A stretch of DNA of 64,000 nucleotides, taken from NCBI RefSeq assembly GCF_037031225.1, contig NZ_JAYEZN010000001.1, forward strand, positions 3,404,701-3,468,700, in the 5' to 3' direction. How positions within the stretch are numbered: position 1 is the first letter of the stretch; every line of letters begins with the position of its first letter. Below the pieces are notes generated by a model, which had not been told where the DNA came from, searched no databases, and worked only from the letters and a program-made list of their open reading frames with translations. The translations under genes were made by a program, and so were the position numbers. The stretch comes from Halorientalis sp. LT38 (GTDB lineage Archaea > Halobacteriota > Halobacteria > Halobacteriales > Haloarculaceae). Below, piece after piece: positions 22,044 through 31,041 of this stretch.

Positions 22044-23333
22044 TCAGGCCCCTTTCTCGACGCTGTACCAGTCGCCGTCCCAGCCGTAACAGTACTCGAC
22101 GACCGCCTTGATGGCCGTCAGGCTATAGAGCGGGACGATCACCGGGACGACCAGCCAGGCCCAGCCGAGTCGGTCGACGGCCCCGGACCGCCAGTCGTGG
22201 ACCCGGACGGCAGCCGTCACCCCGATCACCACGAGGAGGGGAAAGACGAACATCGCCTCCATCCCGACCAGGAAGAGGACCACGAACTTCGAGAGGACGG
22301 TCAACAGGAGGAGGCTCCCGACGACCGTCCCCGTACAGATGGCCGCCGAGGTCAGGTTTCGGACGTCGCGGATCGGCCGAACGGTCGCCACTAACTTGTG
22401 GAGCACCTGCGCGTAGCCGGTCATCCAGCGCTTGCGCTGGCCCCACCAGTCCCGCAGCGAGTGCGCGGCCTCGATCTTCGATGGGTGGCCCAGTTGCTCT
22501 TCGACGTCGAGGCGGTCCTTGTAACAGCGGTAGGCGAAGTCGAAGTCTTCGGTCAGCATGTCCGCGTCGTAGCCGCCGGTGGTCTCGATGGCCGACCGGC
22601 GCATCACGACCGCGCGGCTGGCGGCCATCCGGAAGTCGGTGAAGACGTACAGCAGCCGCCGGGAGACGTAACTGAGGAGGACCGACTCGTAGTACGCCAG
22701 TTCCTCGACGAACCCCTCGGGCTGGGGGACCGTTCGGCCCTGGACCACGTCGCACTCGTCCAGGCGCGCGACCGCCTTCGGAACGAACGCCGGATCGACT
22801 TCCTCGTCGGCGTCGAAGACGGCGACGTGCTCGCTGTCGGTTGCCGCGACCGCGTCGTTGATCGCGCCCGCCTTGGACCCGGGGTCACGGGTGTTGACCA
22901 GGTAGCTGACGCGGTCACGCGTCGAGAGGGCTTTCGCGCGGTCGATGCTCGGCCGATCGTCTTCCTCGCAGACGATCAGTACTTCGAGGTCCTCGTACTC
23001 GCTCGCGAGCAGGCTCTCGACGCTCCGGTCGAGCACGGTGGCGTCCCCGTAGACGGGGACGATGGCCGTCACGGAGTCGCCCGAGTATACGGGCTGGGGA
23101 CCGGACCGCCGGAGGAGCGCGTGGAGGAACGCGATCCCCGACACCCCGACGAACCCGGCGAACATGAGGCTGGAGATCACGGCCTGGAGGAGGACCACGA
23201 CCAGGACGACGAATGCGAACTCGAACCGGACGGTGCCCAGGACGGCGTTCCCCTGGAGGAACCCCCAGGCGAAGACACCGCTTGACACACCCAGAAAGCT
23301 GAGCCGGTCGAGCCAGCGTCGTACTCGTTCCAT
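22044..23333 (-). CDS. Membrane glycosyltransferase, family 2
   Basis: 429 residues: two N-terminal transmembrane helices (about 10-70), a cytosolic GT-A domain with VTAIVPVYGD, the nucleotide/metal motif FDADEEVDP, TEDFDFAYRC and the processive-type QRKRW motif, then about four C-terminal helices. This layout matches cellulose-synthase-like GT2 enzymes that make and export a sugar chain. An alternative start about 20 codons upstream is possible. Substrate unknown; the nearby aglB cluster suggests surface glycans. Confidence 0.87.
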   Translation of the reverse strand: MERVRRWLDRLSFLGVSSGVFAWGFLQGNAVLGTVRFEFAFVVLVVVLLQAVISSLMFAGFVGVSGIAFLHALLRRSGPQPVYSGDSVTAIVPVYGDATVLDRSVESLLASEYEDLEVLIVCEEDDRPSIDRAKALSTRDRVSYLVNTRDPGSKAGAINDAVAATDSEHVAVFDADEEVDPAFVPKAVARLDECDVVQGRTVPQPEGFVEELAYYESVLLSYVSRRLLYVFTDFRMAASRAVVMRRSAIETTGGYDADMLTEDFDFAYRCYKDRLDVEEQLGHPSKIEAAHSLRDWWGQRKRWMTGYAQVLHKLVATVRPIRDVRNLTSAAICTGTVVGSLLLLTVLSKFVVLFLVGMEAMFVFPLLVVIGVTAAVRVHDWRSGAVDRLGWAWLVVPVIVPLYSLTAIKAVVEYCYGWDGDWYSVEKGA

Positions 23334-23472
23334 GACTCTACCGTTCGGACATGTCGCTAGAACCGCAAATGTATCTGACGATGCGGACTCCATGGTCCCC
23401 GGTCGCTCCTCGATTTTCAATTTTCGAAACGGACGCGGTAAATTTATGCCGGCGGTTCGACGAGTAGGTGAC

Positions 23473-23715
23473 ATGCCAGCGACCGGACGGGATATCGCGG
23501 TCTTCGTCTCCGGGCTCGCGGTGGCCGGGGCCGCCCCCATCCTCGCGTTCCCGGCGCTCGAGTTCGGGCCGATGTTCGCCCAGCTGTCGGGCGTCGTCGG
23601 GGGAATGCCACTTCAGCACGTCGGTATCGTCGCGCTCGTGGCGCTGGTCGCCGCGGCCTGGATCGACACGGGCCTCGGCGGGGACCCCGCCGCCGACCGC
23701 GAACACTGGGAGTGA
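23473..23715 (+). CDS. Small two-helix membrane protein
   Basis: 80 residues with two hydrophobic helices (about 7-31 and 44-64) separated by a short LSGVVGGMPLQH loop, and an acidic ADREHWE tail. A GTAAATTTATG stretch about 30 nt upstream of the ATG is a plausible TATA region. Divergent from the GT2 gene, no family recognised. Confidence 0.65.
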   Translation: MPATGRDIAVFVSGLAVAGAAPILAFPALEFGPMFAQLSGVVGGMPLQHVGIVALVALVAAAWIDTGLGGDPAADREHWE

Positions 23716-23805
23716 ATCGCCACGGCCGAGCCGGTACTCGGTAATCGGCGAGCGCCTGCAGGAAGAGTTCTACTACAGTCTGCGTCCCGAATCGACTCGC
23801 GACCC

Positions 23806-26800
23806 TCAGGGAGCGAGGACGCCGGTGTCGCTCGCCGGTTCCGCGAGGGCGGACTGGCCGTCGGTCGTGTTCGTCGAGCCGTCTGTCTGATTGCCGTCGG
23901 TGCTCCCGTCACCGCTGGTACCGTCACCGCTCGTCTCGTTCCCGCTGGTTTCGTTCCCGCTCGTCTCGTTGCCGTCCGGCTGCTGGACCTCCCTGAGGGT
24001 CGTGCGCTCCAGTTCGACCGTCACCGGCGAGTCGTCCTCGCCGACGACCTGCCCCTCCGTGACCTCTGCGGTCGTGTTGTGGGTGTAGACCTCGCTGCCG
24101 TCGAACTGCTGGCCGGTACTGATGCTGTAGGCGCCCTCGGCCTCGACGGCCGTGTCGGTGTACCCGTTCTCGGGCCCGTACTGGTCGTATCCGGTCGTCG
24201 AGTAGGGGACGGTCATGGTGAACTCACCGTCCGCGCCGGTCTGGGCCTGCTGGGTGTACTGGAACGTCGCGTTCCCGGATCCCATCTGCATCGAGACGCT
24301 GGCGTACACCGTCTGGTTCGCGGGGCCGGTCCCCTCGATCGTCGCACCGGGGACCCGCTCGAACACCTTCGTCCACGGCGGCGTGGCGGCGTTCTGTCCG
24401 AACAGGAGCCGCTGGAGGTTCAGGATGTCCTGCCCCGTGGAGTTCCTGAGATCCCTCGTTCCGCCCGCGAGGACGTTGCGTTCCTGCTGGAACCCGCGGA
24501 CGTACGGACTGCCGAGCTGGAGCGCCGACGTGTTGGAGCGCTGGACCAGCCGATAGTGTTCCAGTGCGGAGACCGCTTCCGGCGGGTGCGGGCCGACGCC
24601 ACCGACCTGCGCGGTGCCGTCCTCTTCGACGTACTCGCGGGCCTGGTCGACGGAGTTGAACCAGCGGTAGGGCTCCTGATCCCCGGCGGGGACGACCTTC
24701 AGTGACGTGCCGTCACCGCGCGGGCGCTCGTCGTAGTTGATCGCGACCGGGCTGGGCTCTTTCGCGCTCCCGTGGTAGTGCCACAGCCGGTTGACCATGC
24801 TCTCGTAGTAGCGCTGGCTCTTCAGGTTGTACCCGAGCGTGAGCCCGCGCTGGGTCTGTCGCCCGACGGGCTCGTAGTAGTCGGACTGGCTGGTCGTGTC
24901 GTTGAACACCGTCGGCGCGAAGAACTTCCCGCGGGAGAGCCGCGAGTAGGTGTTGACCATCTTCCAGTCCACGACGACGTAGCGCGTCTCCGCGTCGTCC
25001 TCGCTGACGTTCCCGATCACTTCCTCGGCCCGCTCCTCGTTCGGCGCGAGCAGGAAGTCCGCCGCGTCGGTGGCGCCCTGCTGGAACGGGTTCGCGTTCG
25101 GGATGCGACCGGACCGCTGGGTGATCCAGTGACCGTAGTCCCACCAGGACATGACGCCGTAGGCGCCCTCGGGGTAGTCGTAGTCGTCCTGGCGCGGGAA
25201 GGTGCCGTTGAGCTGCATCTCGTTGTCCGCGCCGCCGTAGGTGCCCGGCGCGGGCGTGTTGGACTCCATCCACTCGAGGCTGTCGGCCCAGCCGACCGTG
25301 CCGGATCCCGGTGCCGTCTGGTTTCCGGTCGCCATCGCGGTGCTCGACCCCTGCGTGATGGGGACGGCCATCGGCGCGACGATCAGGAGGAGCACCGCGA
25401 GGACCGTCAGGACCTGGAACGTCTCGATCTCCTGCAGGCTGGCCCCCGAGGAGACGTACTTCGCGACCAGCGCGATCAGATACGCGTTCAGGACGACGAC
25501 GGGCAGCGTGAGGTAGTAGCCAAAGCGGACCTGCGTCAGCGTCGCCAGCAGCAGGATGACCGTCCAGACGACGACGAAGAGCGTCTCGGCCCGTCGCTCG
25601 GTTCCGCGGATCTGCCGCGCCAGGATCACGAGAATGGCAGCGAACGCACCGAACCAGGCCAGCCCGTAGTTGCCGAGCAACATCGGAAGTAGCTGTCCGA
25701 GGCTCATCGACTGGGCTTCGCCGACGGTCTGGGCCTGCGCACCGCCGCCGAGGCCGATGAACCGCTGGGTGTTGTCGACCACGTAGCCGAACAGCTCCGG
25801 GGTCAGGAGTGCGGAGAGGAGGCCGACCGCGCCGAGCGTCCCGAACACGATCAGCGGGTACGCGCGGGGGTCGAGGTCGGAGTCGTCGACCTTGCGTGCG
25901 AGCCAGGCCATGAACACGGCGCTTGCGGCCACGGTGAACGCCAGCAACGGCTGGACGAGCGTGAAGTCGACGGCGGTGATCTCGAGGGTGCTAAAGGGAA
26001 CGAACGAGAGGAGGCCGGCGACGACGAGCGCCACGACGCCGACGAAGGCGACGTGTTCGGGGCTCCGACCGCTGAGGTAGTCGACGTTGAGCTGGACGAG
26101 CAGGAAGATGCCGAAGATACCGACGAAGAGGACGCCGGGCGGCCAGACCCAGACGTACAGGGCCATGGCCACGCCGGCCAGTGCCGCCCAGCCGAACGGG
26201 CGCCGGAGCGCCTCCCACTCGCGGTTGACCACGAGTTCCCAGACGGGCATCTCTTCCTCGGCGACCGACAGCGCGACCATGACGCCGAGGACGGCGAGCA
26301 TCTGGAACAGCACTTCCGCGACGTGGTGGTCGGAGAAGCCGACCAGACTCCGGCTGAGGAAACTCCCCGTGGAGAGCGCGAGGATCAACACGCTGACGAG
26401 GCCGCCGAAGCGGCCACCGAGGCGCTTCCCGGCGAAGTAGACCGGGATGGCCACGAGCGTGCCGACGACGGCGGGCGCGATCAACAGCGTCATCGCGACC
26501 GTCTGTTCGCTCGGGTTCCCGAGGCCGACGATCAGGGCCGCCGTCGCGATCAACTGATCGAACAGCGTCCCGAACTGGCCCGACGCCGTCCCGTACGGGA
26601 AGTAGGTGAACGGGTCGAACGGCATCGTCCCCGGGAAGTTGTCTACCACGTAGGAGACCTGGCGGTAGTGGTACCAGGCGTCGTTCCCCGAGAAGATGAC
26701 CGACCCGTCGCGGACGAAGTTGCTCCAGTTCTGGACCCGGACCCAGAGCATGAACCCGAGCATCACGACGAGTATCGGGATGTGATACCACTGCTGGACG

Positions 26801-26856
26801 TCCCCGAGAACCGAGTCGAAATCGTAATCCTCGAAGTACCCCCGGCGTTGACTCAT
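23806..26856 (-). CDS. aglB: Oligosaccharyltransferase AglB (STT3 family)
   Basis: Transfers the lipid-linked glycan to Asn in N-x-S/T sequons outside the cell membrane. 1016 residues. The N-terminal half has about 13 transmembrane helices with the luminal-loop GNDAWYHYR motif and the SDHHVAEVL motif. The periplasmic-type half begins near residue 500 and has WWDYGHW at 571-577, the catalytic STT3 signature, followed by beta-rich domains. The C-terminal tail is low-complexity with five sequons (NETSG three times, NQT, NTT) encoded by 15-bp DNA repeats. Divergent from the pilin-like gene. Anchor of a local glycosylation cluster. Confidence 0.97.
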   Translation of the reverse strand: MSQRRGYFEDYDFDSVLGDVQQWYHIPILVVMLGFMLWVRVQNWSNFVRDGSVIFSGNDAWYHYRQVSYVVDNFPGTMPFDPFTYFPYGTASGQFGTLFDQLIATAALIVGLGNPSEQTVAMTLLIAPAVVGTLVAIPVYFAGKRLGGRFGGLVSVLILALSTGSFLSRSLVGFSDHHVAEVLFQMLAVLGVMVALSVAEEEMPVWELVVNREWEALRRPFGWAALAGVAMALYVWVWPPGVLFVGIFGIFLLVQLNVDYLSGRSPEHVAFVGVVALVVAGLLSFVPFSTLEITAVDFTLVQPLLAFTVAASAVFMAWLARKVDDSDLDPRAYPLIVFGTLGAVGLLSALLTPELFGYVVDNTQRFIGLGGGAQAQTVGEAQSMSLGQLLPMLLGNYGLAWFGAFAAILVILARQIRGTERRAETLFVVVWTVILLLATLTQVRFGYYLTLPVVVLNAYLIALVAKYVSSGASLQEIETFQVLTVLAVLLLIVAPMAVPITQGSSTAMATGNQTAPGSGTVGWADSLEWMESNTPAPGTYGGADNEMQLNGTFPRQDDYDYPEGAYGVMSWWDYGHWITQRSGRIPNANPFQQGATDAADFLLAPNEERAEEVIGNVSEDDAETRYVVVDWKMVNTYSRLSRGKFFAPTVFNDTTSQSDYYEPVGRQTQRGLTLGYNLKSQRYYESMVNRLWHYHGSAKEPSPVAINYDERPRGDGTSLKVVPAGDQEPYRWFNSVDQAREYVEEDGTAQVGGVGPHPPEAVSALEHYRLVQRSNTSALQLGSPYVRGFQQERNVLAGGTRDLRNSTGQDILNLQRLLFGQNAATPPWTKVFERVPGATIEGTGPANQTVYASVSMQMGSGNATFQYTQQAQTGADGEFTMTVPYSTTGYDQYGPENGYTDTAVEAEGAYSISTGQQFDGSEVYTHNTTAEVTEGQVVGEDDSPVTVELERTTLREVQQPDGNETSGNETSGNETSGDGTSGDGSTDGNQTDGSTNTTDGQSALAEPASDTGVLAP
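23906..23972. repeat. 15-bp direct repeats encoding the AglB sequon tail
   Basis: About four imperfect copies of a 15-bp unit, read on the minus strand as codons for G-N-E-T-S and G-D-G-T-S. In-frame repeats of this kind can expand or contract by slippage, changing the number of N-glycosylation sequons in the tail without breaking the frame. Confidence 0.65.
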
Positions 26857-27079
26857 TGAGCGGGGTAAAAAGGAACTGGGGGATAAGCTTTGTCAAATCG
26901 TCTCCATCCCGGCCCGTCCCCGAACGGTCGAATCGATCTCCGACGGCACCGCAGTCCGGCGGTTTTGCCCTTCGGTGGCTTCGATTCGAAGCTCGACACT
27001 GGCGCAACACTCACAGGGGTCCGCTGGGAAGGTCCTGGAACTGCCGGCGCGTATTCACGTCGGCCCGGCGCCACTCACT

Positions 27080-27553
27080 ATGACCGACGACGACCAGGGA
27101 CGGTCCCTCGAAGGGGACGCACGCGCCTTCTCGATCACGGATAGCGTCGCGGCCGGGGCGCTGGTCGTCCTCGCCATCGTCCTCGCGGCCGGACTGGGCC
27201 TCGGCGTGTTGTACGCTCCGTCCGAGAGCGCGGACAACGAGACGCGGGCGAACTTCACCTTCCAGCACTTCTCGGATGATTCGGTACTGATCGTCACCTT
27301 CTCCGAGGGCGACCCGATACCGGCGGGCGAGCTACTGCTGACGAGTAGCGGCGCGAACGTAACCTGGGCGACTGTGGCGAACACGAGCGAGACGGCCGAG
27401 GTCAGCCGCGGCTCGACGATCCAGCTCGGCGCCGACGGTCCGTTCGGCAGACGGGTGACCACGAACACCGAGGTCCGGGTCCTCTGGACGGGCGGCAACG
27501 AGACCAGAGAGCTGGACAGCTGGCCGACCGCCGAGGCCGAAGACGGCGGGTGA
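27080..27553 (+). CDS. Archaeal type IV pilin-like protein
   Basis: 157 residues. A short N-terminal stretch ending FSITDSVAAGALVVLAIVLAAGL gives one hydrophobic helix (about 17-37), followed by an exported beta-rich domain with a T-x-D/S-D-SVLIVTFSEGDPIPAGELLL segment and a closing TEVRVLWTGG pattern, as in archaeal type IV pilin N-terminal domain (DUF1628-like) proteins. Three N-x-T/S sequons are present (NET, NFT, NVT). Its start lies in the divergent region shared with aglB, so it may be a glycosylated substrate; this is inference. Confidence 0.65.
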   Translation: MTDDDQGRSLEGDARAFSITDSVAAGALVVLAIVLAAGLGLGVLYAPSESADNETRANFTFQHFSDDSVLIVTFSEGDPIPAGELLLTSSGANVTWATVANTSETAEVSRGSTIQLGADGPFGRRVTTNTEVRVLWTGGNETRELDSWPTAEAEDGG

Positions 27554-27592
27554 AGAGAAACCCATTTGCCCCGGGGGCGCACAGCCGACTGT

Positions 27593-28510
27593 ATGCGCGT
27601 CTCGGTCGTGCTCTGTACCCATACGCTCGAACGCTACGACGCGTTCACCGAGGCCGCCGAGAGCGTCCTCGCACAGAGCCACGACGACACGGAACTGGTG
27701 CTGGTCAGCGACGGCTCGACGGCCGTCTTCGAGCGCTTCGAGGACGACTTCGGCGGTCGCGACGACGTCGTCACCCACTGCAACGACGAGAACGTCGGCC
27801 TGCTGGAGAGCCGCAACAACGGGGCCGAGGTCGCGACCGGCGACGTGGTCGCCTTCATCGACGACGACGCCGTCGCCGATCCGGACTGGGTCGCCGAACT
27901 CGTCGAGGCCTACGACCACCGGGACGCCCTCGCCGCCGGTGGGAAGATGGTGCCCGAGTGGGTCGCCGGTCGCCCGACCTTCCTCCCCGAGGAGTTCTAC
28001 TTCCTCGTCGGCGTCACCCAGCGCGGGTTCGCCGACGGCCCCGGCGAGGTCCGCAACACCTTCGGGTCGAACATCTCCTTTCGCCGCGACGTCTTTCTCG
28101 AACTGGGCGGGTTCGACTCGGAGATCGGCGGCCGGAAGGGCGACGAGAACCTCCAGGGCGGCGAGACGGAACTCTGCGCGCGGCTCCGGGAGTCCTACGA
28201 CGCCGGCGTCTACTACAACCCCGACGCGCGCGTCGCGCACAAGGTCTTCGAGTACCGGACCGACCCCCGCTGGCTGCTCGACCGGGCGTTCTGGCAGGGC
28301 TACTCGAAGCGCGGCATGGAGGTGCTCGTGCCCGCCTCGACCGGCGAGGAGTACGACTTCCTCGGCCAGTTGCTGGGCGAGTTCGTTCCCCAGCGCGCCC
28401 GGGATCTGGTCACTGGGCCGTCGGTCGAGAAGGCGGTTCAGTTTTTGATGCTGTTCGTCTTCACCGCCGCCGTCGGCTGTGGCTACTGCTACGGCGCGAC
28501 CAAGTGGTGA
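27593..28510 (+). CDS. Glycosyltransferase family 2 (AglG-like)
   Basis: 305 residues: an N-terminal GT-A domain with VSVVLCTH, the VSDGS nucleotide pocket and the metal-binding DDD at 90-92 (FIDDDAVADPDW), then a C-terminal hydrophobic segment (about 283-302) that likely anchors it to the membrane. The layout resembles the haloarchaeal Agl dolichol-linked sugar transferases such as AglG/AglI. It is 40 nt downstream of the pilin-like gene and 7 nt before the next glycosyltransferase, so likely one operon. Confidence 0.82.
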   Translation: MRVSVVLCTHTLERYDAFTEAAESVLAQSHDDTELVLVSDGSTAVFERFEDDFGGRDDVVTHCNDENVGLLESRNNGAEVATGDVVAFIDDDAVADPDWVAELVEAYDHRDALAAGGKMVPEWVAGRPTFLPEEFYFLVGVTQRGFADGPGEVRNTFGSNISFRRDVFLELGGFDSEIGGRKGDENLQGGETELCARLRESYDAGVYYNPDARVAHKVFEYRTDPRWLLDRAFWQGYSKRGMEVLVPASTGEEYDFLGQLLGEFVPQRARDLVTGPSVEKAVQFLMLFVFTAAVGCGYCYGATKW

Positions 28511-28517
28511 GCGACCG

Positions 28518-29519
28518 ATGATGCGAGTGCTCTGGCTCACCCCCGACAAACCCGAGAACATCAGCGTGGGACGGGCGCGCATCGCCGCCCACCTGCGCGA
28601 GCGTGACGTGGACGTGACGTTGCGAGCGGGCTCGCCGGCCACGCTGTGGGAACTGGTCACCGGCGACGCCGACTACGACGCCGTCGTCGGCACCACCCGC
28701 GCTGGCGCCATCGTCGGCGCCGCGGCGTCGGTCGCCCGCGGCATTCCACTGGTGGTCGACCACGTCGACCCCATCCGGCAGTTCGCGGAGACAAATTCCT
28801 GGCCCCTCGCGGCGGCCGTGAAACAGCTCGAACACCTGGCCTTCCGTCGGTCAGCGCACACGCTCTACGTCTACCCCGAGGAAGCGGACCGCGTAGAGCG
28901 GTTCGCGCCGGCCGCGACCCGGACCGACCTCGGCGTCGAGTTCGAGCGCTTCGCCGCCACTGACGAGCAGATACTTGACCGCGCACGCGAACGGCTCGCG
29001 GAGTACGACCTGCGCGAGAACCTGGCCGTCTACGTCGGCGGGCTGGAACCGATCTACCACGTCCGCGAACTCGTCGACGCCGTGGGCCGGCTGGACGACT
29101 GGTCGCTGCTCGTCCTCGGCTCGGGCTCCGAGGCCGACTACGTCGAGCGCGCTGCGGCGTCCGGCGACGTCGCCTTCCCCGGCACCGTGCCCCACGAGGA
29201 CGTCTCGGGGTACCTCCACGCGGCGGACGTGGGCGTCAGTCTGGTCGACGACCCGAACACGCTGAAAGTGCTGGAGTACGGCGCGGCGGGGCTCCCGACC
29301 GTTCAGCTCGCCGGCCGAGCCGAGTCGCGGCTCGGCGACGCCGTCGAGTACTGCGAGGCCGATCCCGGATCGGTCGCGGCCGCGATCGAACGCGCTCACG
29401 GACGCGAGACCGAATCGCTCCGCGAGATCGCGCGGGAGTACAGCTGGGCGTCGATCGCCGACGACTACTTCTCGGTCCTCGAGCGCGTCGCGGGAGCCGC
29501 CACGGGGGAAGCGCCGTGA
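28518..29519 (+). CDS. Glycosyltransferase family 4-like
   Basis: 333 residues with a GT-B two-Rossmann fold. The N-terminal half has RVLWLTPDKPENISVGR and the C-terminal half has VYVGGLEPIYHVRELVDAV, VPHEDVSGYLHAADVGVSL and LKVLEYGAAGLPTV, the E-x-x-A/G donor site of GT4 enzymes. The start is one of two adjacent ATG codons (28518 or 28521). It follows the AglG-like gene by 7 nt. Likely adds a sugar to a lipid-linked or surface glycan. Confidence 0.85.
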   Translation: MMRVLWLTPDKPENISVGRARIAAHLRERDVDVTLRAGSPATLWELVTGDADYDAVVGTTRAGAIVGAAASVARGIPLVVDHVDPIRQFAETNSWPLAAAVKQLEHLAFRRSAHTLYVYPEEADRVERFAPAATRTDLGVEFERFAATDEQILDRARERLAEYDLRENLAVYVGGLEPIYHVRELVDAVGRLDDWSLLVLGSGSEADYVERAAASGDVAFPGTVPHEDVSGYLHAADVGVSLVDDPNTLKVLEYGAAGLPTVQLAGRAESRLGDAVEYCEADPGSVAAAIERAHGRETESLREIAREYSWASIADDYFSVLERVAGAATGEAP

Positions 29520-29592
29520 CTGTCGACCGCGCTTAAAAACACCTGCGCATATTCGCGCAAACGTTCATTCCCCTCTTGGCATCTACACGTAG

Positions 29593-29611
29593 GTGGCTGG
29601 GAACCAGCCAC
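29593..29611. repeat. Perfect inverted repeat (8-bp arms) upstream of the beta-propeller gene
   Basis: GTGGCTGG-GAA-CCAGCCAC, 74 nt after the GT4 gene and 52 nt before the next start codon. As RNA it folds to a strong hairpin with a three-base loop. It could be the terminator of the glycosyltransferase operon or a leader structure of the propeller mRNA. Confidence 0.5.
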
Positions 29612-29662
29612 GGCCCGCGCGCCTGACGGGGGAGTCGGCGTCCGCGGGAGGGGGAGATCAGA

Positions 29663-30931
29663 ATGCACGACACGACAGCGGCGAGCGAACCGAGAGGGAC
29701 AGGCGACCGAACCGAACGGCGACCGACCGGGGGTGACGAGGAGACCGCGTGTGACACGGGATCGTCCCGCAGGAGCGTCCTGCGGGCGACGGGACTCGCA
29801 CTCGGCGCGAGTCTCGTCCCGTCGGTCGCCGGAGCGGACGAGTCAGGCGAGCGGGACGTGGTGTTCACTGGCTGTCGCGTCGACGGCACGCTCACGGTGC
29901 ACGACGCCGAGACCTACGAGCAGGTCGGCACCGTGAACGTGATTCCGGACGGCGACAGCCCGTCGATCACGGATCCGATCAAGGCCATCGCGTACCCGTT
30001 CGTCAACGAGTTCGGCGGGGGGACCAACTACGTGCAGGACCTCGACGTCTCACCGGACGGCCGAACCGTCTACGTCGCCCGGGGCCACATGGCCGACGTG
30101 GTCGAACTCGACCTGGAGACCGGCGAACTGGGCTGGCGCGCCGAGATGGCCGGCTTCCGGGCCGACCACCAGACGATCTCCGACGACGGCCGGTACGTGT
30201 TCACCGCGGACACGCTGGCCGACAAGGTCTGGAAGATCGACACCGAGACCGGCGAGAAGGTCGAGAAGGCCGAGGTGACCGACTTCCCGCACGGCAACCA
30301 CCTCCACGACGTCCCCGGGATGGCGGGGACGACGCTGGTCAACGGCAGCCTCGGGAACATGCTCGCGCCGGACTGGTTCGACGGCGATCACCGACTGACG
30401 TTCATGGACGCGTCGGACCTCTCGGTCCGCCGGATCGTCGACTTCGAGGAGGGCGTCCGACCCTTCGTCTTCGGCCCCGACGCCCGCAAGATCTACGTCC
30501 AGATCTCCTATCTCCACGGGTTCCACGAGTACGACGTCGTCGAGGACCGGATCACCCGGACCAAGCATCTCCCACAGACCGACGCCGTTCCCGAGGACGA
30601 GGACGACTACCCGCTCCAGTCGGCCCACCACGGGATCGACATGCGCCCGGACGGGGAGTACCTCTGCATCGCGGGCACCACTTCTCACGCCGTGTTCGTG
30701 GTCCGGCTGTCGGATCTGCAACTGCTGAACACGATCCGGGTCGGCTCGAACCCCTACTGGGTGCAGAACGCCCCGGACGGCGAACACGCCTTCGTCGCGG
30801 TCAAGGGCGAGGACACCGTCTCGGTGATCAACTACGAGCGCGCCGAGGAGGTCGCCGAGATCGCGGTCGACGCGGACCCGATGGTGATGGAGACGCGACC
30901 GGTTCCGGAGTCGATCCTGTCGGGTCTCTGA
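29663..30931 (+). CDS. Tat-exported YVTN/YncE-type beta-propeller protein
   Basis: 422 residues. A twin-arginine signal (SRRSVLRATG, R36-R37) with a hydrophobic stretch to about residue 58 predicts folded export. The rest is a seven-bladed beta-propeller of YncE/surface-layer type: repeated DVSPDGRTVYVA, TISDDGRYVFTA, DMRPDGEYLCIA and VQNAPDGEHAFVA blades, rich in Asp and His. No enzyme site is recognised; such proteins often bind ligands or redox partners extracellularly. It is about 480-580 residues shorter than needed for nitrous oxide reductase with its cupredoxin domain and lacks that domain, so it is not NosZ. Confidence 0.8.
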   Translation: MHDTTAASEPRGTGDRTERRPTGGDEETACDTGSSRRSVLRATGLALGASLVPSVAGADESGERDVVFTGCRVDGTLTVHDAETYEQVGTVNVIPDGDSPSITDPIKAIAYPFVNEFGGGTNYVQDLDVSPDGRTVYVARGHMADVVELDLETGELGWRAEMAGFRADHQTISDDGRYVFTADTLADKVWKIDTETGEKVEKAEVTDFPHGNHLHDVPGMAGTTLVNGSLGNMLAPDWFDGDHRLTFMDASDLSVRRIVDFEEGVRPFVFGPDARKIYVQISYLHGFHEYDVVEDRITRTKHLPQTDAVPEDEDDYPLQSAHHGIDMRPDGEYLCIAGTTSHAVFVVRLSDLQLLNTIRVGSNPYWVQNAPDGEHAFVAVKGEDTVSVINYERAEEVAEIAVDADPMVMETRPVPESILSGL

Positions 30932-31041
30932 ACCGCACCGGAATATTTCTCGACGTCTCGACGTTGATTTCTCGGGCGAGACCGTGCAGGTAGTGCACAC
31001 ACCGGCAAGCCTAAATGTCGAACATGCCGTAAGCGGTTGTA

